From: Mactra quadrangularis
Taxonomy: Eukaryota > Mollusca > Bivalvia > Venerida > Mactridae
Assembly (NCBI GenBank): GCA_025267735.1
Contig: CM046294.1
Span: forward strand, 7,784,001 to 7,848,000
Direction of reading: 5' to 3'
Length of the DNA stretch: 64,000 bases
Of the stretch, positions 35,695 to 48,699 are shown one piece after another (within the stretch, counting starts at the first letter, position 1; every line of letters starts with the position of its first letter). The position numbers were made by a program, and so were the translations under genes. A model generated the notes under the pieces. The model was not told the origin of the DNA, did not search any database, and saw only the letters and a list, made by a program, of their open reading frames with translations.

Positions 35695-37353
35695 AGCCGT
35701 ATTGTACGTAGATACCTATTTATCAGAGATCAACCTAAAAATACAGAGTTAATTAGACTTCTAAAATAAACCTGGACTAGTGCTAAACTCATGTAAGAAC
35801 TCTGAAAGCGGCTCTCTGGACATGTTATGCTTGTACCTACGTTAGATTCCAACGTTTATTATGTGTAAACAATTCAGTATCATGATAAAACGTTACTGAC
35901 TAGTGCTTATTGTTCTTTATTCTTTCTAGAACTCCTTGTGTTTTAAAGGTTCATACACACCACTATCAAGATACGGTATATATGCAGCGTACCTCTCGCG
36001 TCTCCTTTTAAGCCGTACCTGGTCTTAAGCAGGGCATAATAAAAGAACTACATAACCATTAGATCAATGTAAAACTCAAAGGCGATCGTAGTGGGTCCAA
36101 GAAAAATTGCTTCATGTTACTTTAAAATGGCTTACAGTTGAGAAGATACATTTTAAAAATTTCAGGGGGCCCGGTCCCCCGCTTGAGTCGCCTATGTATA
36201 AATTTATTGAATGAACTTCTAGATCCCTGCAACATCGATGCTGATCAATAAGACTCTTGTATTTGTTTGAATATAGGGTCTGCGTCTAGCTCTATTCGGA
36301 AAGGGTGTGAAAGAATATGACTGGGACCTGGGTCCAGAAAGTTCAGACATCTTGTAATCTATCAAATAGATATAAACTAGATCTAGAAGTACATGTCGAT
36401 TTAAATCTATCTCATTACGGTCATTGTGATACCAAATAATTCATTGAGAAGGCATTGGTAGAGCTTCAAGAACTGAACCCGGATACAAGTTCAATTTGGA
36501 TGTTGTTGAAATGCTCTGGTAAGCCTGTATCACGATTAGGTACTGCCTATTTTAGTCCTGCCATAAGGGACATTAGTCAGTTATTTCCCCTTGCATACTC
36601 TTCACAGAGGTAGGCCCAATCAGTTGGATTACTCTGATTTTACCCTTACTTTTTAATGTCAATCAGCCACAATTAATCTTAATAAAACTTTTTTGTAAAT
36701 AATTTAATTTGTTTAAAAATCAAGCCAAGTTTTTTTTAGGGTAAAGAAACACTCCTATTAATATAGTCATTAACAAGAAAGATATTAGATGAAATAATGT
36801 ATTATCCATTCATGGGACTTCAATGATAAAGTCCGAGGATTCCAACTGATAGGACCAATTGGATTGCTATAAATTTTATCAAGGGAAGATAACTGACAAA
36901 ATACCCTCTTTCATTATCCCTTCTACCCCCTCTTACATTAATATTGTGTTGACTCACGTTTTATCATGCGACTCGTGCATTGGATGACAATTGATTTTAG
37001 ACATATCAAATTTATACTATTTTATTTTAGCTCGATTGTGAAAAAAAAATCTTACAACTTAGATTTATCACTTTCAATTCAGTTTTCTGCTGATTCCCCA
37101 GTACTGAGCTAGTAGGACAACGTGTCTTACTCAATGAAACTTTTGATGGGATTGGTACCAACGCGGAGGTGGCTATCCAATTATTAACGGTCCAAGGCCG
37201 TTAACTCTAAGCCACGCCCGCTCCTAAACACATATGACAAACCCACAGAGTCATTCAGTAAGATTAGGCCCGCTACATTGTACATAATATGAAACCCGAT
37301 TTTATGGTCGAACTTATTATTCTTCCTTTCAACCAAAGCTGATATAATTCCTA
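35695..37353. other. Intergenic, copy of 8545-10203
   Basis: Nearly identical to unit A at a constant offset of 27150. Contains the exon-like block at about 35925-36045. No gene seen. Confidence 0.45.
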
Positions 37354-37635
37354 GGCGGATCTAGCATGTGACAGGGGGTCCGTACCCCTCCCCCCTCCTA
37401 GAATTTGGAAAATGTACCTGTTCATTAGTGTATTTCTTGACTGCAAGTCATTTTTATGTAGCACGAAGCAATTTTTCTCGATGCTTAACATTGATGTAAT
37501 GGTTATGTGTTTTTTATTATTAATATGTTGCATTTTTTCTGCAAACTGTGTATTAATGTGGTTGTGGTTCGAACGTTCTGATCCCCCGCCTTGAAAAGTT
37601 CGGAACCCCCTCGAAAAAAATCCTGGGTCCGCCCA
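37354..37635. mobile_element. MITE with GGCGGATCTAG-type ends, copy in unit C
   Basis: Same element as 10204-10485. Confidence 0.65.
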
Positions 37636-40264
37636 GTAATTGTGCATTAGAGATATATTTATATATTTATTGTGTGTTCGAAGGGAGCTTATTCGATATG
37701 GTATATTGTATTACAATGCATAGTGTATGTCTGTACTGCTGGTTTGATCCCTTCGATTATAACAGGTGAACATTATATATTGTGACTTCGTATCCATATG
37801 TATGTACATAGATTAGACTTTAGATAAACATAAATTGTATACTTGTATGGGCATATTGAGTTTTAAAATATTGTACCTCGAGTTAACATTTTACAGCGGT
37901 AATTTCAATAAACCGTGATATAGTAATACAAATGTAATGATAATGCTATGAACACTCATACATTGTGTATAATCATTTCATTTTCATATAGAGATTGATG
38001 ACGGTCGAAAATCGCATCTGCAGAATTCTTTTTGTAGTCAAATTTTACTAGTTGAAAACTCGATCTTCTGGATGGAACTTTCGGGGCAGTTCGTAGTTTT
38101 CATTATTTGATTGAAGGGGTCTGTGCCTTTCTCCATCTACAGCTTTCCCCGACATATTTTTGCAGGACTTTATCCCTCCAAGACGATGCTAATGCTCTTT
38201 TATTACGGGATAGGGATGCATTTTGTCGACCCTGGGAAATGGGTCCATTTGAATGGGGATTTCATTGGCTGGCAGTTGTGTGAACAAAAGATGGTAATCA
38301 ACAGTTAAACATAATTTTATTGTCACAACACTGGCACATGAGTCCATAACTTATAATAATAATATAGTTCTAAAATGTAGTCCCTGAAATTCACTACCTA
38401 CTAGACAATAAATATTGTTACAGTCACAACTCGGACACAATGATATGTACCGACCAGTTTGAATTGTGTTCGTTAACAAACTATTTTTTTAAGTATAATT
38501 GGGCGTATTTTAACGAATTTTATACTCTGGTACCAGCGTGTCAAAACATGCTCTTCTGTCTATGTACATGTACAAGTACGAGTAAGTATCCATTCGGAAA
38601 TCCTTGGCCATTCGCTACGAATATTATTCATTCATGAAAGGTCGAGGTGTTCCGAATGGTAAGTGTCATGTACATGACGTACTTAGAAGATGGAGCCAAA
38701 CACCTATATATGATATCTCTTCGGTTGGATAGGGACAGACTGCATTTGGAAAAAAATCATGGATGGTCAATTTGCTACAAAATATTGGACTTGTTTTAGT
38801 CTGATTAGGAACTGAATGTACTGAAGCAATTTCTTAAGGATTTATACAGTGAGTACGTAAAACAAATGATTTAATGCATTTGACACAACTTGCACATGCT
38901 TAACAAATTGAACATAAAAGAAAAAGTAAACATACATGAATAAGAACAATCATTTTTATTATACATGTACATATTTTTTCTAAAAACAGTTCAAGTTTAG
39001 AAGTGGGTCCGGGCACCACGGCCACCTCCATATATAAAATAATTACGTGTACAAACTTGAACTTTCTTATTCTATCCAAACAAACGTAAAGATTAAATTA
39101 AATTTTGATCACTATAATAGGAAGTTTTTATTAATATGTGGATTTTACGCATAGTGTATACATGTATATTCACTTAAAACAATTAATTTCTAACTGGGCT
39201 TCACATTTAGTTATTATTTTGTTATTACTGTGAAATGGCTATTCTGAGATGGAACACACTCATCTAACGAAAAGTTTTTTTGATTTCAAAATTTGCATTG
39301 CATGTTTATGAAATGTAAATTTTATAATAGTTGAACGAGTTTTTCGGCGCAGCTGTCTAAGCCAACTTTTGACCTGTATTTCAACCAATACAATTTGCTC
39401 TACCATAGCTGTTTGTCCAATGAAAATCCTTTACGGATAAAACACATGACACCATTGGCTATTTGCGATAAACAGGTGCGTAGCACGTACAGTACCTGCT
39501 GACTATTTACTCTGTGTATAATGAGTGACTCACTGTGCTAATTGATCACACATTCGGCATGGTACGCCCCTTGCTGTATAACTAAACTGCGAATATGACT
39601 CAGCGCTTGCTCGGAATGGGTTTTCATTTTGTCATATGTAAGCCGCCATTGAGCATTTCTATCAAATTGTTTTATGTTCGCCAGAAAAGTAACATAAATC
39701 GTTTGGTCATTCTGATTATCGAAAATCCATGGCATTTTTATTAAAGATGTTTTTAATTTTAGAATCGGACAGATTTCCCAAATTGACAAATCAGCGAAGT
39801 GGCAATATATTCAGACAAAATTTGTACGTTGAAGCTGATTGCATTTTCGGACAAACTACATTTGACCTATAGTTAATACATGTACGTCGTGCATGACCAA
39901 CATTTATACTTCAAACCGTTGAAAATGAACCCAGCAGACCACCGAATATCGTTTTTAAAGATATTTCTTGTTAGATTTGTGAATGAAATGCAAGTAATAG
40001 TCGCATTTACATTTTAGTAAATTCGTTTGGATAGCTATGCGAGAGATTACTTCATATGTCAGGGGCAGAGGTTAAATGCAAATCACACAATACAACTTAC
40101 ACGTATCACCATAAAACTGTTTTTAGAACCAGTCATTTGGAATTAGAGAACTTATTTACCTCTAGATGTATCTATTTTTTAATCAAACTATTTTATTATT
40201 TCTTGTAGATACATAGAAATCATCATTAATTCAAGGTCGACGCTATGTAAAGCATATACGCCAG
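37636..40264. other. Intergenic, copy of 10486-13116
   Basis: Nearly identical to unit A. The minus-strand frame at 39538-39789 differs from its partner at 12389-12640 mainly by replacements, so it is not a protein. No gene seen. Confidence 0.4.
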
Positions 40265-40424
40265 TAATGGAGCTGTGGTCGAAGAATCAAATCTTCGAAA
40301 GTTCTTGGATATTATCGTTAAAGATAAATCAAAGATGGCAATTAATAAAGCTGGTATTGTCTATGAAAATGGTAACATAGCTGCATCAACAAGTAGATTT
40401 CATATGTCTACAAAAGATATGAAG
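40265..40424 (+). CDS. Profilin-like gene, copy C, 5' exon
   Basis: Same boundaries as copy A (CGCCAG acceptor, GAAG/GTATTT donor). The ATG at 40267 is in the wrong frame for the conserved protein, so the true initiator is again unseen. The frame encodes EESNLRKFLDIIVKDKSK then the INKAGIVYENGNIAAS strand. Codon changes against copy A are CGG/CGA, AAA/AAG, GCG/GCA, GGA/GGT, ATC/ATT and GCA/GCT, all silent, plus one AAA/GAA. The intron after it (1624 bp) contains a hAT-like MITE and a TA-target MITE. Confidence 0.6.
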
Positions 40425-40912
40425 GTATTTATTGTTAACTGTCTAAGTAATAATTTTTTTCCTGCATTCTGCCAATGTTATCTTTCCTATGCAATCGTTT
40501 TAAAATGCCTATTTCAAATGCAAGGCGTTGCGTACGGTATTGCCTCAATTAGCTCAAATACATGTATGCTTATAACAATTTATTATTTAAATAGACAACA
40601 TCTTACCTGGGTTAAGGACAAGACAGACGTGTGATACATGTTAAAACACGGTTTAATGAAATTGGTCATTAATTGTCTTTTATTTATATTTTGTTATCTG
40701 AAAAAAAAATCAATTTCTTACGTAAAATAATACAAAACGTATTCTAGCATTGCATTGGTGCCTACCATGCAAAATGTCGATACAAAACTTGCCCGATTAT
40801 TTCCCTGTGTGTATAAAATTAGATAACTCAAATATGTAAACGACAAGTTTTTTAATGAATGCAGACTCAATCTAAGGTGTTTGTAAGATTATAATTCATT
40901 GATTATTATTTC

Positions 40913-41289
40913 TAGGGCTGCAACGGGTCGATTTGATACATCGAAAATCGATAGCGAGGGCGCAGATTCGATATGAAACCCACAAGTTTCAATACTATGC
41001 CAGCCTTTAAATTTGTCTATAAAAGTTATAAGGATTTAAGACTTTTAGTAACAATGATAAACTAGTGATAAATAAATCAGTAGGAAAATTCATTTGCTTT
41101 ATTGATCTTGGACGAAGTTTATTTTATAAATATAAGTTAGTTTTATGCTCAAATGAATGTATTTCTGTACATTTGGAATAAATAATTCTATTAAATGATT
41201 GTATCGAATCGAAAAAAATCTACTCGAATGAGAAAAATGAAAAATCGAACCGCATCAAATCGACTTTTAAGTGAATCGTCGCAGCCCTA
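40913..41289. mobile_element. hAT-like MITE in the profilin-like intron (copy C)
   Basis: Same TAGGGCTGC ends and same position as 13761-14136. Confidence 0.7.
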
Positions 41290-41393
41290 ATAAATTTATC
41301 AGCGTCAATGTTAATGTTATTTTCAAGGTTAAACTTTTTATCTCTATCATTTTCAAAAAGATAGGAAAATATTTACTTTATAATGCAATGGTA

Positions 41394-41628
41394 TAGTTCT
41401 ATTACATTAACCTGTCACAACTTGAATAATTACACGGTCACTGAATGTGTGATCATTTTACCTCTTTTTAACCATTGAGCCACCAATCCATATTAATTGT
41501 TGATAATCTAACTATATATGCAACGATTTTGACTATCGGGGCAATAACAAGTTCGGAAGGGGTTAAAAATAACAGATTCAGTGACCGTGTAATTATTTAA
41601 GTTGTGACAGGTTAATGTAATAGAACTA
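41394..41628. mobile_element. TA-target MITE, filled site
   Basis: Inverted ends of about 55 bp begin TAGTTCTATTACATTAACC. TA is duplicated (41392-41393, 41629-41630). Unit A shows the empty site GGTAGTTAA at about 14235, so it inserted after the A/C duplication. Confidence 0.85.
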
Positions 41629-42048
41629 TAGTTAATGGATAAGGTGTGTGACCTAAATAATGTATATTTGTATATAAATTACTATGGTACATTATCTATT
41701 TCTTATTCAGAAAACTTTACTTTACCATATTATTTTAGGTCAATTGTGAAACATGTTCCTACAAGTAAGCTTAATCGAGGTTGCATCCAAGCCCAAGTAC
41801 TTAGCTATAAGGATAAATTTCTTGCTAAATGAGACATCAATGTCTATTTTAGATGTTATTCGAACTATCATTGCTTATCTGTCCGTTATCGTAACCGCTC
41901 GATTGGTTAAATATTTAAATGATGAATACTCAATTTAAATAAACCCATTGTCGCAAATCAAATTTCAATGCAATACAATGGCTTTTAAAGGATGCAAATA
42001 TAACTTAAATGAATCATTTATTATTTCTATATCATTATTTTTTTTCAG

Positions 42049-42288
42049 ACAATAAAAACAGTTATAAACAATGAAAGTATAGATAGACTTTTATATAATG
42101 ATGTAACTTATTGTATAAAAAATAGAACACCTGAACAAATTGTGGCTTTCAATGGATCAAATTATTTAATAATTAGTAAGACTGGTGTCACATATATTAT
42201 AGTCACGTGTTCATCAAGACAGAAACATTCAACTGTTGCCGCTTGGATTCATGCTATAGCTCAAAAGATTCGTGAAAGGCATTTGTGA
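42049..42288 (+). CDS. Profilin-like gene, copy C, last exon
   Basis: TTTTTTTCAG acceptor, 79 codons, TGA at 42286-42288. The protein is identical to copy A except Ser to Pro after KNRT. The 5' half is most like A, while the 3' half and the following UTR share silent changes with the damaged copy in unit B, which suggests a gene-conversion tract. With exon 40265-40424 it forms the second complete coding frame of this gene in the window. Confidence 0.65.
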   Translation, partial: TIKTVINNESIDRLLYNDVTYCIKNRTPEQIVAFNGSNYLIISKTGVTYIIVTCSSRQKHSTVAAWIHAIAQKIRERHL

Positions 42289-43460
42289 TTATTGTGCTCA
42301 TGTACAATGGATGAGGAGTCTCAATTTAGCTGTTGACAATGATGACGGGTACGAAGTCAAGTGAAGATACGGAACACAGAGAAAGAACTGATGCTGTGTG
42401 CTTGCTTCACAATTATACAGAAGAAGCTATAACTATATGACGTGTTCAAATAGTGCTTATTAGAATTCTTACATATAGAGACACATATGTACTTTGCACA
42501 GTTAGATAACAACTGCGTATCAAAAATATATCTTATTGATATATGGTTATCAACAATACCTATTTTCAGCGTGGAAGTCCTTAGGGGAAAAGTAACATGC
42601 TGAAAAATTCCAGAGATATCATAAACTAGATTTTCATAATGCAATAGCACTTTTAGTATATTTCTAAGAATTTTTCTTCGAATTATTTTTATAGTCTCAA
42701 AAAATGCTAAGTTTAACACCATTTTGTATTGCTAACGATTTTATTTCTCATAATTACCACGAATATAGAGAATAAAGAGATAATATCATATGTCGCTTTA
42801 TAATAATGAATTGGTCAATGTTCGTGTTAGATAACCTCCTGGTTCATTCAAATATAGTCTTTGTTCATTTCATTTCTCACCAATTATCTTAATGGTGTTT
42901 ACAAATCACTCTCTATGATGAGTGTAATGTTGACTTACTTGAAGTTGAAGTATTTGTATATGTTCTCAAAGTCAGACTTTTACCTTATTTGTAAAAGTTT
43001 TTTGTATTATAATAATTATGTATGAAAATACATAAATATAGTTCTGTTAATAAAATACTTATACAAGAACATTTATTTTTGTACTGGTTTATTGTTTGTC
43101 AACAACAGTGATCGAATCAGAGTTTTTAATTTTCAGATTATATTGACAGGAAATAACAGTTTAAAAACCTAACCTGTGTGTATTTTGATACCAAGGTGAC
43201 ATCAATATGTTCATATCGTTTATAACAAATATTTAGACTAGCAACCATTACTGCCTTTTTTTAACAAAATTTCAATAATTTACATTGCACGACTCACATT
43301 ACATTTATCATCGAATCATGTCCCAACCAGTGCTAAAAGATCCAATCACAAACAGACATGACAATTTCTTCCCAATCGGAGATAAAAAATATACATCTGT
43401 ACTTGCCAACAAATATACATCTGTACATTGTAATTGCGCATATAACGATATGTCCTACTA
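42289..43460. other. 3' flank of the profilin-like gene C
   Basis: AT-rich and related to 14900-16100 with several deletions. No gene seen. Confidence 0.4.
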
Positions 43461-43983
43461 AGGCTGTCACGATACACCAGAAGCGTATCGCAATTTTTTG
43501 CAACGTATCGCGATACGTACCACGGAATATTTTGACTTATTCGATTTGTTGTGCTTTCGCTGTTTTTAACAGAAACATTGCTACTGATAGAATCTAGCGT
43601 CTTTTTGCCATTTAGGAATGTTTTGCTTATAAAAAGATATTGGAAGAAACAATCACAACCTTAACTGCAGAACATACTAGCAATCAAGCTCCTGGATGCT
43701 AGCTTGTTTCACAGCTTCATGTCCCGAAGCATTCGATCCAAGAACATATCTGCACAAGTTCCGCACAACCAGTTGAACGCGTCCAAGTCGGGGGTTAGAT
43801 ACATAGAACTTTAGTTTAAATCGTATTAACCACGGAAAAGCCATCGTTTCGCTACTTTCATTTCGCGAAGGGAATAATTTTTCAATGAAATAAATTATCG
43901 CCGAATACCGGTACGTTAAGTTCGTACCGCGATACTTACTGTCGCAGCTGCGTATTGCAATATACCGATATATCGTGACAGCC
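43461..43983. mobile_element. hAT-like MITE (GGCTGTCACGATA ends)
   Basis: Left AAGGCTGTCACGATAC; right end reverse-complemented ATGGCTGTCACGATATATC. Flanks share ATATGTCCTA and ATATGACCTA. Inner CGATACG-type palindromes occur. The open frames at 43358-43597 and 43677-44072 fall within or across it. Confidence 0.65.
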
Positions 43984-46495
43984 ATATGACCTAGCACCAT
44001 CAGAGTGACTCCCATTATATAAAACAGTAAGTTACGTACACATAGCCATGTGAATGCTATAAAGAGCTCCACATTTCCATGGCTTGTTTATTAACTCCAC
44101 TTCTTATCTCACTCTATCGTGCAATTTCACCCTTGAACTTGTTATTTGACACGTCGCTAGGATCCCATAAATACACAATCATCATAGTCGTATTACACGT
44201 AGATATCTATAATCGGATATAAACCTAAAGCTCTTCAGTGTTAATTACATTTTTAATGAACACCTTGGACATGTTCGTCACTCGTGATAGACCACTGGAA
44301 GTAGCTCTCTGGAAAATGAGTGGGATTTGCCGAGTGGTAAGGATGTTGGACTGGTAATCATTGAAAATCCAACTCCGCGTTAGCTAGAACCCTATCCAAA
44401 ATATATACCGTAACTCCCTTAAACAAGCAACATATCCATACTACCTCATTACTAGGCGGACCAGGAAGCGGAATCGACAGTGATAAATCTAATTTGTTAG
44501 AATGTTTTCACATTCGAGCTTTAAGAAATTTATATTAACTAAAACTAAGCTCTTTGGACATTTTATCATGTTGACTATTTAGATTCCCTCCGTATTTATA
44601 TGCAAACAATTGACGACATATTTAATGAAATCTTCCTTATAAAACCATAGTGACTCATACTCTGTATTATGAAGGCTGATAGGGATACCCGAGCCTATCA
44701 AGACGTTATTCAGTCGTATACCGCTCGATCATCCTTCCAAACCTTTTTCCTAGTGCAGGGCATAGCCAGCAGAACAATATATATAAAAACAAAGGTTTTA
44801 AAGATGCTATGAAGAATATTTATTTAAGCAACAACAAACATTATATGAGGCATGTGCAACGATATAAAATTCAAATGTAGATGTACTATATTACACATTT
44901 AGCAGTATCACCGGTGTGTCTCAAATTATCATAAACAATCTTTATTGGCTATCATTCATCATTAATAGTAAATTTTTATAGTAAAATACATATACTGTAT
45001 GATAAACTTGCTGAACCATATGAGGAATCATTACTCGTTTTCCTTTGGAACTGTTTTTTTGTATTTCTAAATGTTCTACTCGTGTATTAATTACTTTATA
45101 TTTCTTAGGTTACAAAACTTGTATTAAATGAGCGTGATGTATTTTACCAAAACAAATGTGAAGCACGTCCTTGCTTAAACATGCTTACATCAAATATTAA
45201 CAAAAATAAGTATAATGTTTACCACTTAAATAATAAATTCCTTATATTTTACACCTTAAATATGAGTACATTACATTTAAAGTTATGCTTATGAATAGTT
45301 ATGCATAGTATCGTTCAGTGAAAGAGTTATATAACTACTCTAAATATGTATAGGTGTTAATATACAGGCATGGCATCACGTTTAAAAGAGTGATTTACAT
45401 AATAAGTTTACTGCTGAATAGCTATAAACAAGCGCCTTGAAATGCTACATGAATACTGGCGAAGTATTGGTTAAGTAAAACGAGATAACTGTGTTAACCT
45501 AAACAGAAAATAATATAGGTAGCTACACTAAGATAATCCAAAATAAAACTTTAATACGTTGTAACACGGAAGCTTGACATTCTTTATCGTAGTTTGAAAG
45601 ATTCACTTCTTTTTATATATTCTCTAGTTTTTATTATAAGGAGGAAATTCTTCAAACTACGACACAGAATGCCAAGCTCTTGTGGTCGCAATTTCCGTAA
45701 ACAGATATCCTGAAGAGCGTTGTCGTACAGGATCTCTTCTGTCTCCGTGGAAGGTCACGAGTCAAGGCGTAGCTTTCATCTAGACGAAAACACTATTAAT
45801 CATATAATTCAATTAATCATATTTTGATTTCGTTATTTCTATTTTAAGACCAAGGTTTGCATGCTAATTAAACGGCGGTATTATTCACAGTCTGCGATTG
45901 GGCGGCTCATTTCAAATTGCGTGACGTTGACGATGTAAACAAGTAACGTATCATAACAATTTCGTCATTAATATTATGATGAGAAGAGATCACCTGAACG
46001 TGACCTTCGGTTGGAAATGCCAGATCTAAATTAGCGAGTATAAGAGCGGAAATTTTTAGATCGGGTTTAAATCAGATTGCACATTGTCTAAAGCCTGTCT
46101 CACACAGAACACACGGCTTATTGTGGTAGTAACATATATTGCACTTTGTACAATTAGGTGATTGGACGAATGTAAAGACAAAAATCAAACACATATCATG
46201 AATAAATTATATAATATTAATATTCTATTCACTTAGCGATTAAAACAATATCATCATATACTATGATATACATTGGAATAAACTAATGAAATAAATGAAA
46301 CTTAAAACCTTAAAAACAAATTTATGAAATACAAGTACAAATGGTTGTATTCTAGCCAAAATACAAAACTAACAGCTGTTTGTACACTCACTAAAGTCCT
46401 CACTAAAGTTTTATACTTACACATTGGGAGCAAGTAAATATTTTACAAATGATGTGAATAACAAACTTGTCCTAATTGTTTATATAATCAGACTA
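43984..46495. other. Intergenic between units C and D
   Basis: At 44327-44395 there is a decayed tRNA-like stretch (GCCGAGTGGTAAGG). The diverged exon-like block is at about 44655-44800. At 45570-45680 a 110-bp hairpin has arms AGCTTGACATTCT and AGAATGCCAAGCT with TCGTAGTTTGAA inside, which looks like a small MITE. The stretch 46170-46480 matches 17665-17985. No gene seen. Confidence 0.45.
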
Positions 46496-46501
46496 TAAAC
46501 T

Positions 46502-46640
46502 TATGGTGACATATTTCTACTATCAGATAACCACATAATTAACTAGTTAATTAAGAGATTAACTTTTTACGATTACTAGTTAACTTCTTAATTAACTAGT
46601 TAGTTATGTGGTTATCTGATGGCAGAAATATGCAACTATA
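46502..46640. mobile_element. Short foldback element beside gene D
   Basis: Orthologous to 18003-18134, with flanking hexamers TAAACT and TAGACG. The ends have decayed (TATGGTGACAT, ATGCAACTATA). Confidence 0.65.
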
Positions 46641-46897
46641 TAGACGTCTACAAAAACACTAAACTTTATATATTCATGTGCACTTACTAAAAGTCTTGCT
46701 CATTGTCATGCTCTAGATATTCTATAATTATCTATCATAAAAGTTAGTTACTGTTAGATACTGTTACTGTTATATGGTCAAGCTTAGATAATAATGTTTC
46801 AAGTTATCTTTCCAACAATAATTATAATAATATATGTATGCTTTCAATACATTTAACGTTGGAAATACATAAGTTCTACAGAATAGAGCATATTCCA

Positions 46898-48251
46898 TCA
46901 TTTTAATTCATACATTTTGACAACATCACTACCATGCATAGTTACAAACAACCTGTTTAGTTTCTGGTCAAAACATACTGAAGAAGGTCTTTGTAAACCA
47001 TTTTGTCCTGATATAACAACACCAATCTTCTTACCTTCCTCATTAAACTGTACCACATTGTGTGACTTCAATCCAACAACAAAAATGTTACCATAGGAAT
47101 CACCACATATACCATCTGTACCTGATATATCACTGTCATTGAATGTTGACAGATACTCTCCTACATCATTTAAACATACAATAACTCTATCCCAGTCACT
47201 AACATATACCTTCTTTCCATTATTTCTGAAGAAAAGACGTCTACTATTAGAGAACATATTTATCTCCGCAGTTTCGTTTGTTATAGTTTTTAACAATTGA
47301 CCCTCCATATTATGAATATATAGTGATGAGCCATTATCTGTTATATATAACTTGTCATCATTTGACGCAATACCGTAACATTTATGAGACACTTTGATTT
47401 GTCTTGTTGGTCTCATCATGGTACCATTAATGGAAACAATCTGAATCTTCTCATATTGACATGTTACTGCAGCCTTGTGCTCATTAATACAACATACCCC
47501 CCATGGTTTACAATCTAAATCGCAATAATCTAGTAAGCTGAGTGTTTGTGTATCAATACGTTTCAGTTTTGTATTGTAAAAATCAGTAACAAGTAAATGG
47601 TTATCATAGGTTAGACAACAATCTTTAAAAGAACCTAATGTAGAATCACCATGCATCTTGATGTTGATATCTTTACTTTCTTTAACCGTGTAAAGGTCTG
47701 TCTTCATTCTTGAAATTCTACTTACTTCCCCAATACCATCTAAACCATTGATATAATCCATCAACGATTGGTTCGGAGAAAACGATAACTTGGCATAGGT
47801 GTTGCCTTCCTTTTTCTTTCTTGTCAACTCAGTTTCTGTTATCTTTTTCTCGGCTATGTTTGAACAGACAAAATGTTGAGCTCTGTTCCCAACAGCTTTC
47901 TCTAGTTTGTCACGTACTTCTTGTAAACCATCATTGATATTCATTAAATCTGTCTTCTCTTGAAATATTTCCTTTTCAATATTCTTGTACATCTCTTCTA
48001 CTTGTTTTCTCGATATCTCAGCAAGTTTCTTGAGAACACTCTCCAACGTCTTTTGAAATTTTGCTACTTTTTCTAAAGCTTCATCTTTGGCATCTCTTAA
48101 CATGGCTAATTGGTCATCTTTAGAACCACTACTTGTAGTCAACGATGTCATCAAATCTTTTAGGTCTGTCTGTACTTGTTTACTTCTTGAAATGTTGAAT
48201 AGGGAATCGATCATACCTGGTATGAAATGTATTTGACTGTCTGGACAAGAT
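46898..48251 (-). CDS. Gene D exon 2: coiled coil and NHL-like propeller
   Basis: Intact 3' exon of a 565-residue protein, nearly identical to the visible part of gene A exon 2 but without its frameshift. It reads through KKKEGNTYAKLSFSPNQS into the propeller. The coiled coil (about residues 130-240) starts after GMIDSLFNISRSKQ. The six propeller repeats run from NHLLVTDFYNTKLKRID to NRLFVTMHGSDVVKMYEL. The acceptor is TTACAG. Confidence 0.87.
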
Positions 48252-48699
48252 CTGTAATTATATAAGTAAACTTTTCATATTTTTTTGTTGGGTTTAATGT
48301 CGTAAAACACATTGTATAGGTCATATTACGGCGTCCAGCGCACCTAACCTAATTTCCTGGACCCTTGTCTATAACCAGTACTCACATACCCTTCAACAAG
48401 GCCGGAAACTTCCCCATCTAACTTATCAACGCATGAAATTGACATAGTAGTCAATTTTTCATGTAAGGGTTTAACCTCCTCGGGTTGGATTCGAACCCGT
48501 ATCCCTTTCGGGACACTAGATTCGAAATCCCTGTGCACTATCCAACTGCGCAACCGACCCGGGTTTAATTTTTTCATAATAATTGAATACATGTCTATGG
48601 GGTAACTAAACATTATTTGCTTACACAAATATCTGTAAAAATCTGTGTTACACATTAAAATGGTCTAAATGTTTAGAGTGAATCCTAAACTTCCTATTA

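Noticed and set aside
40267..40380. ATG-initiated frame at the start of the profilin-like exon C
   Set aside because: It is out of frame with the conserved protein and absent in copy A.
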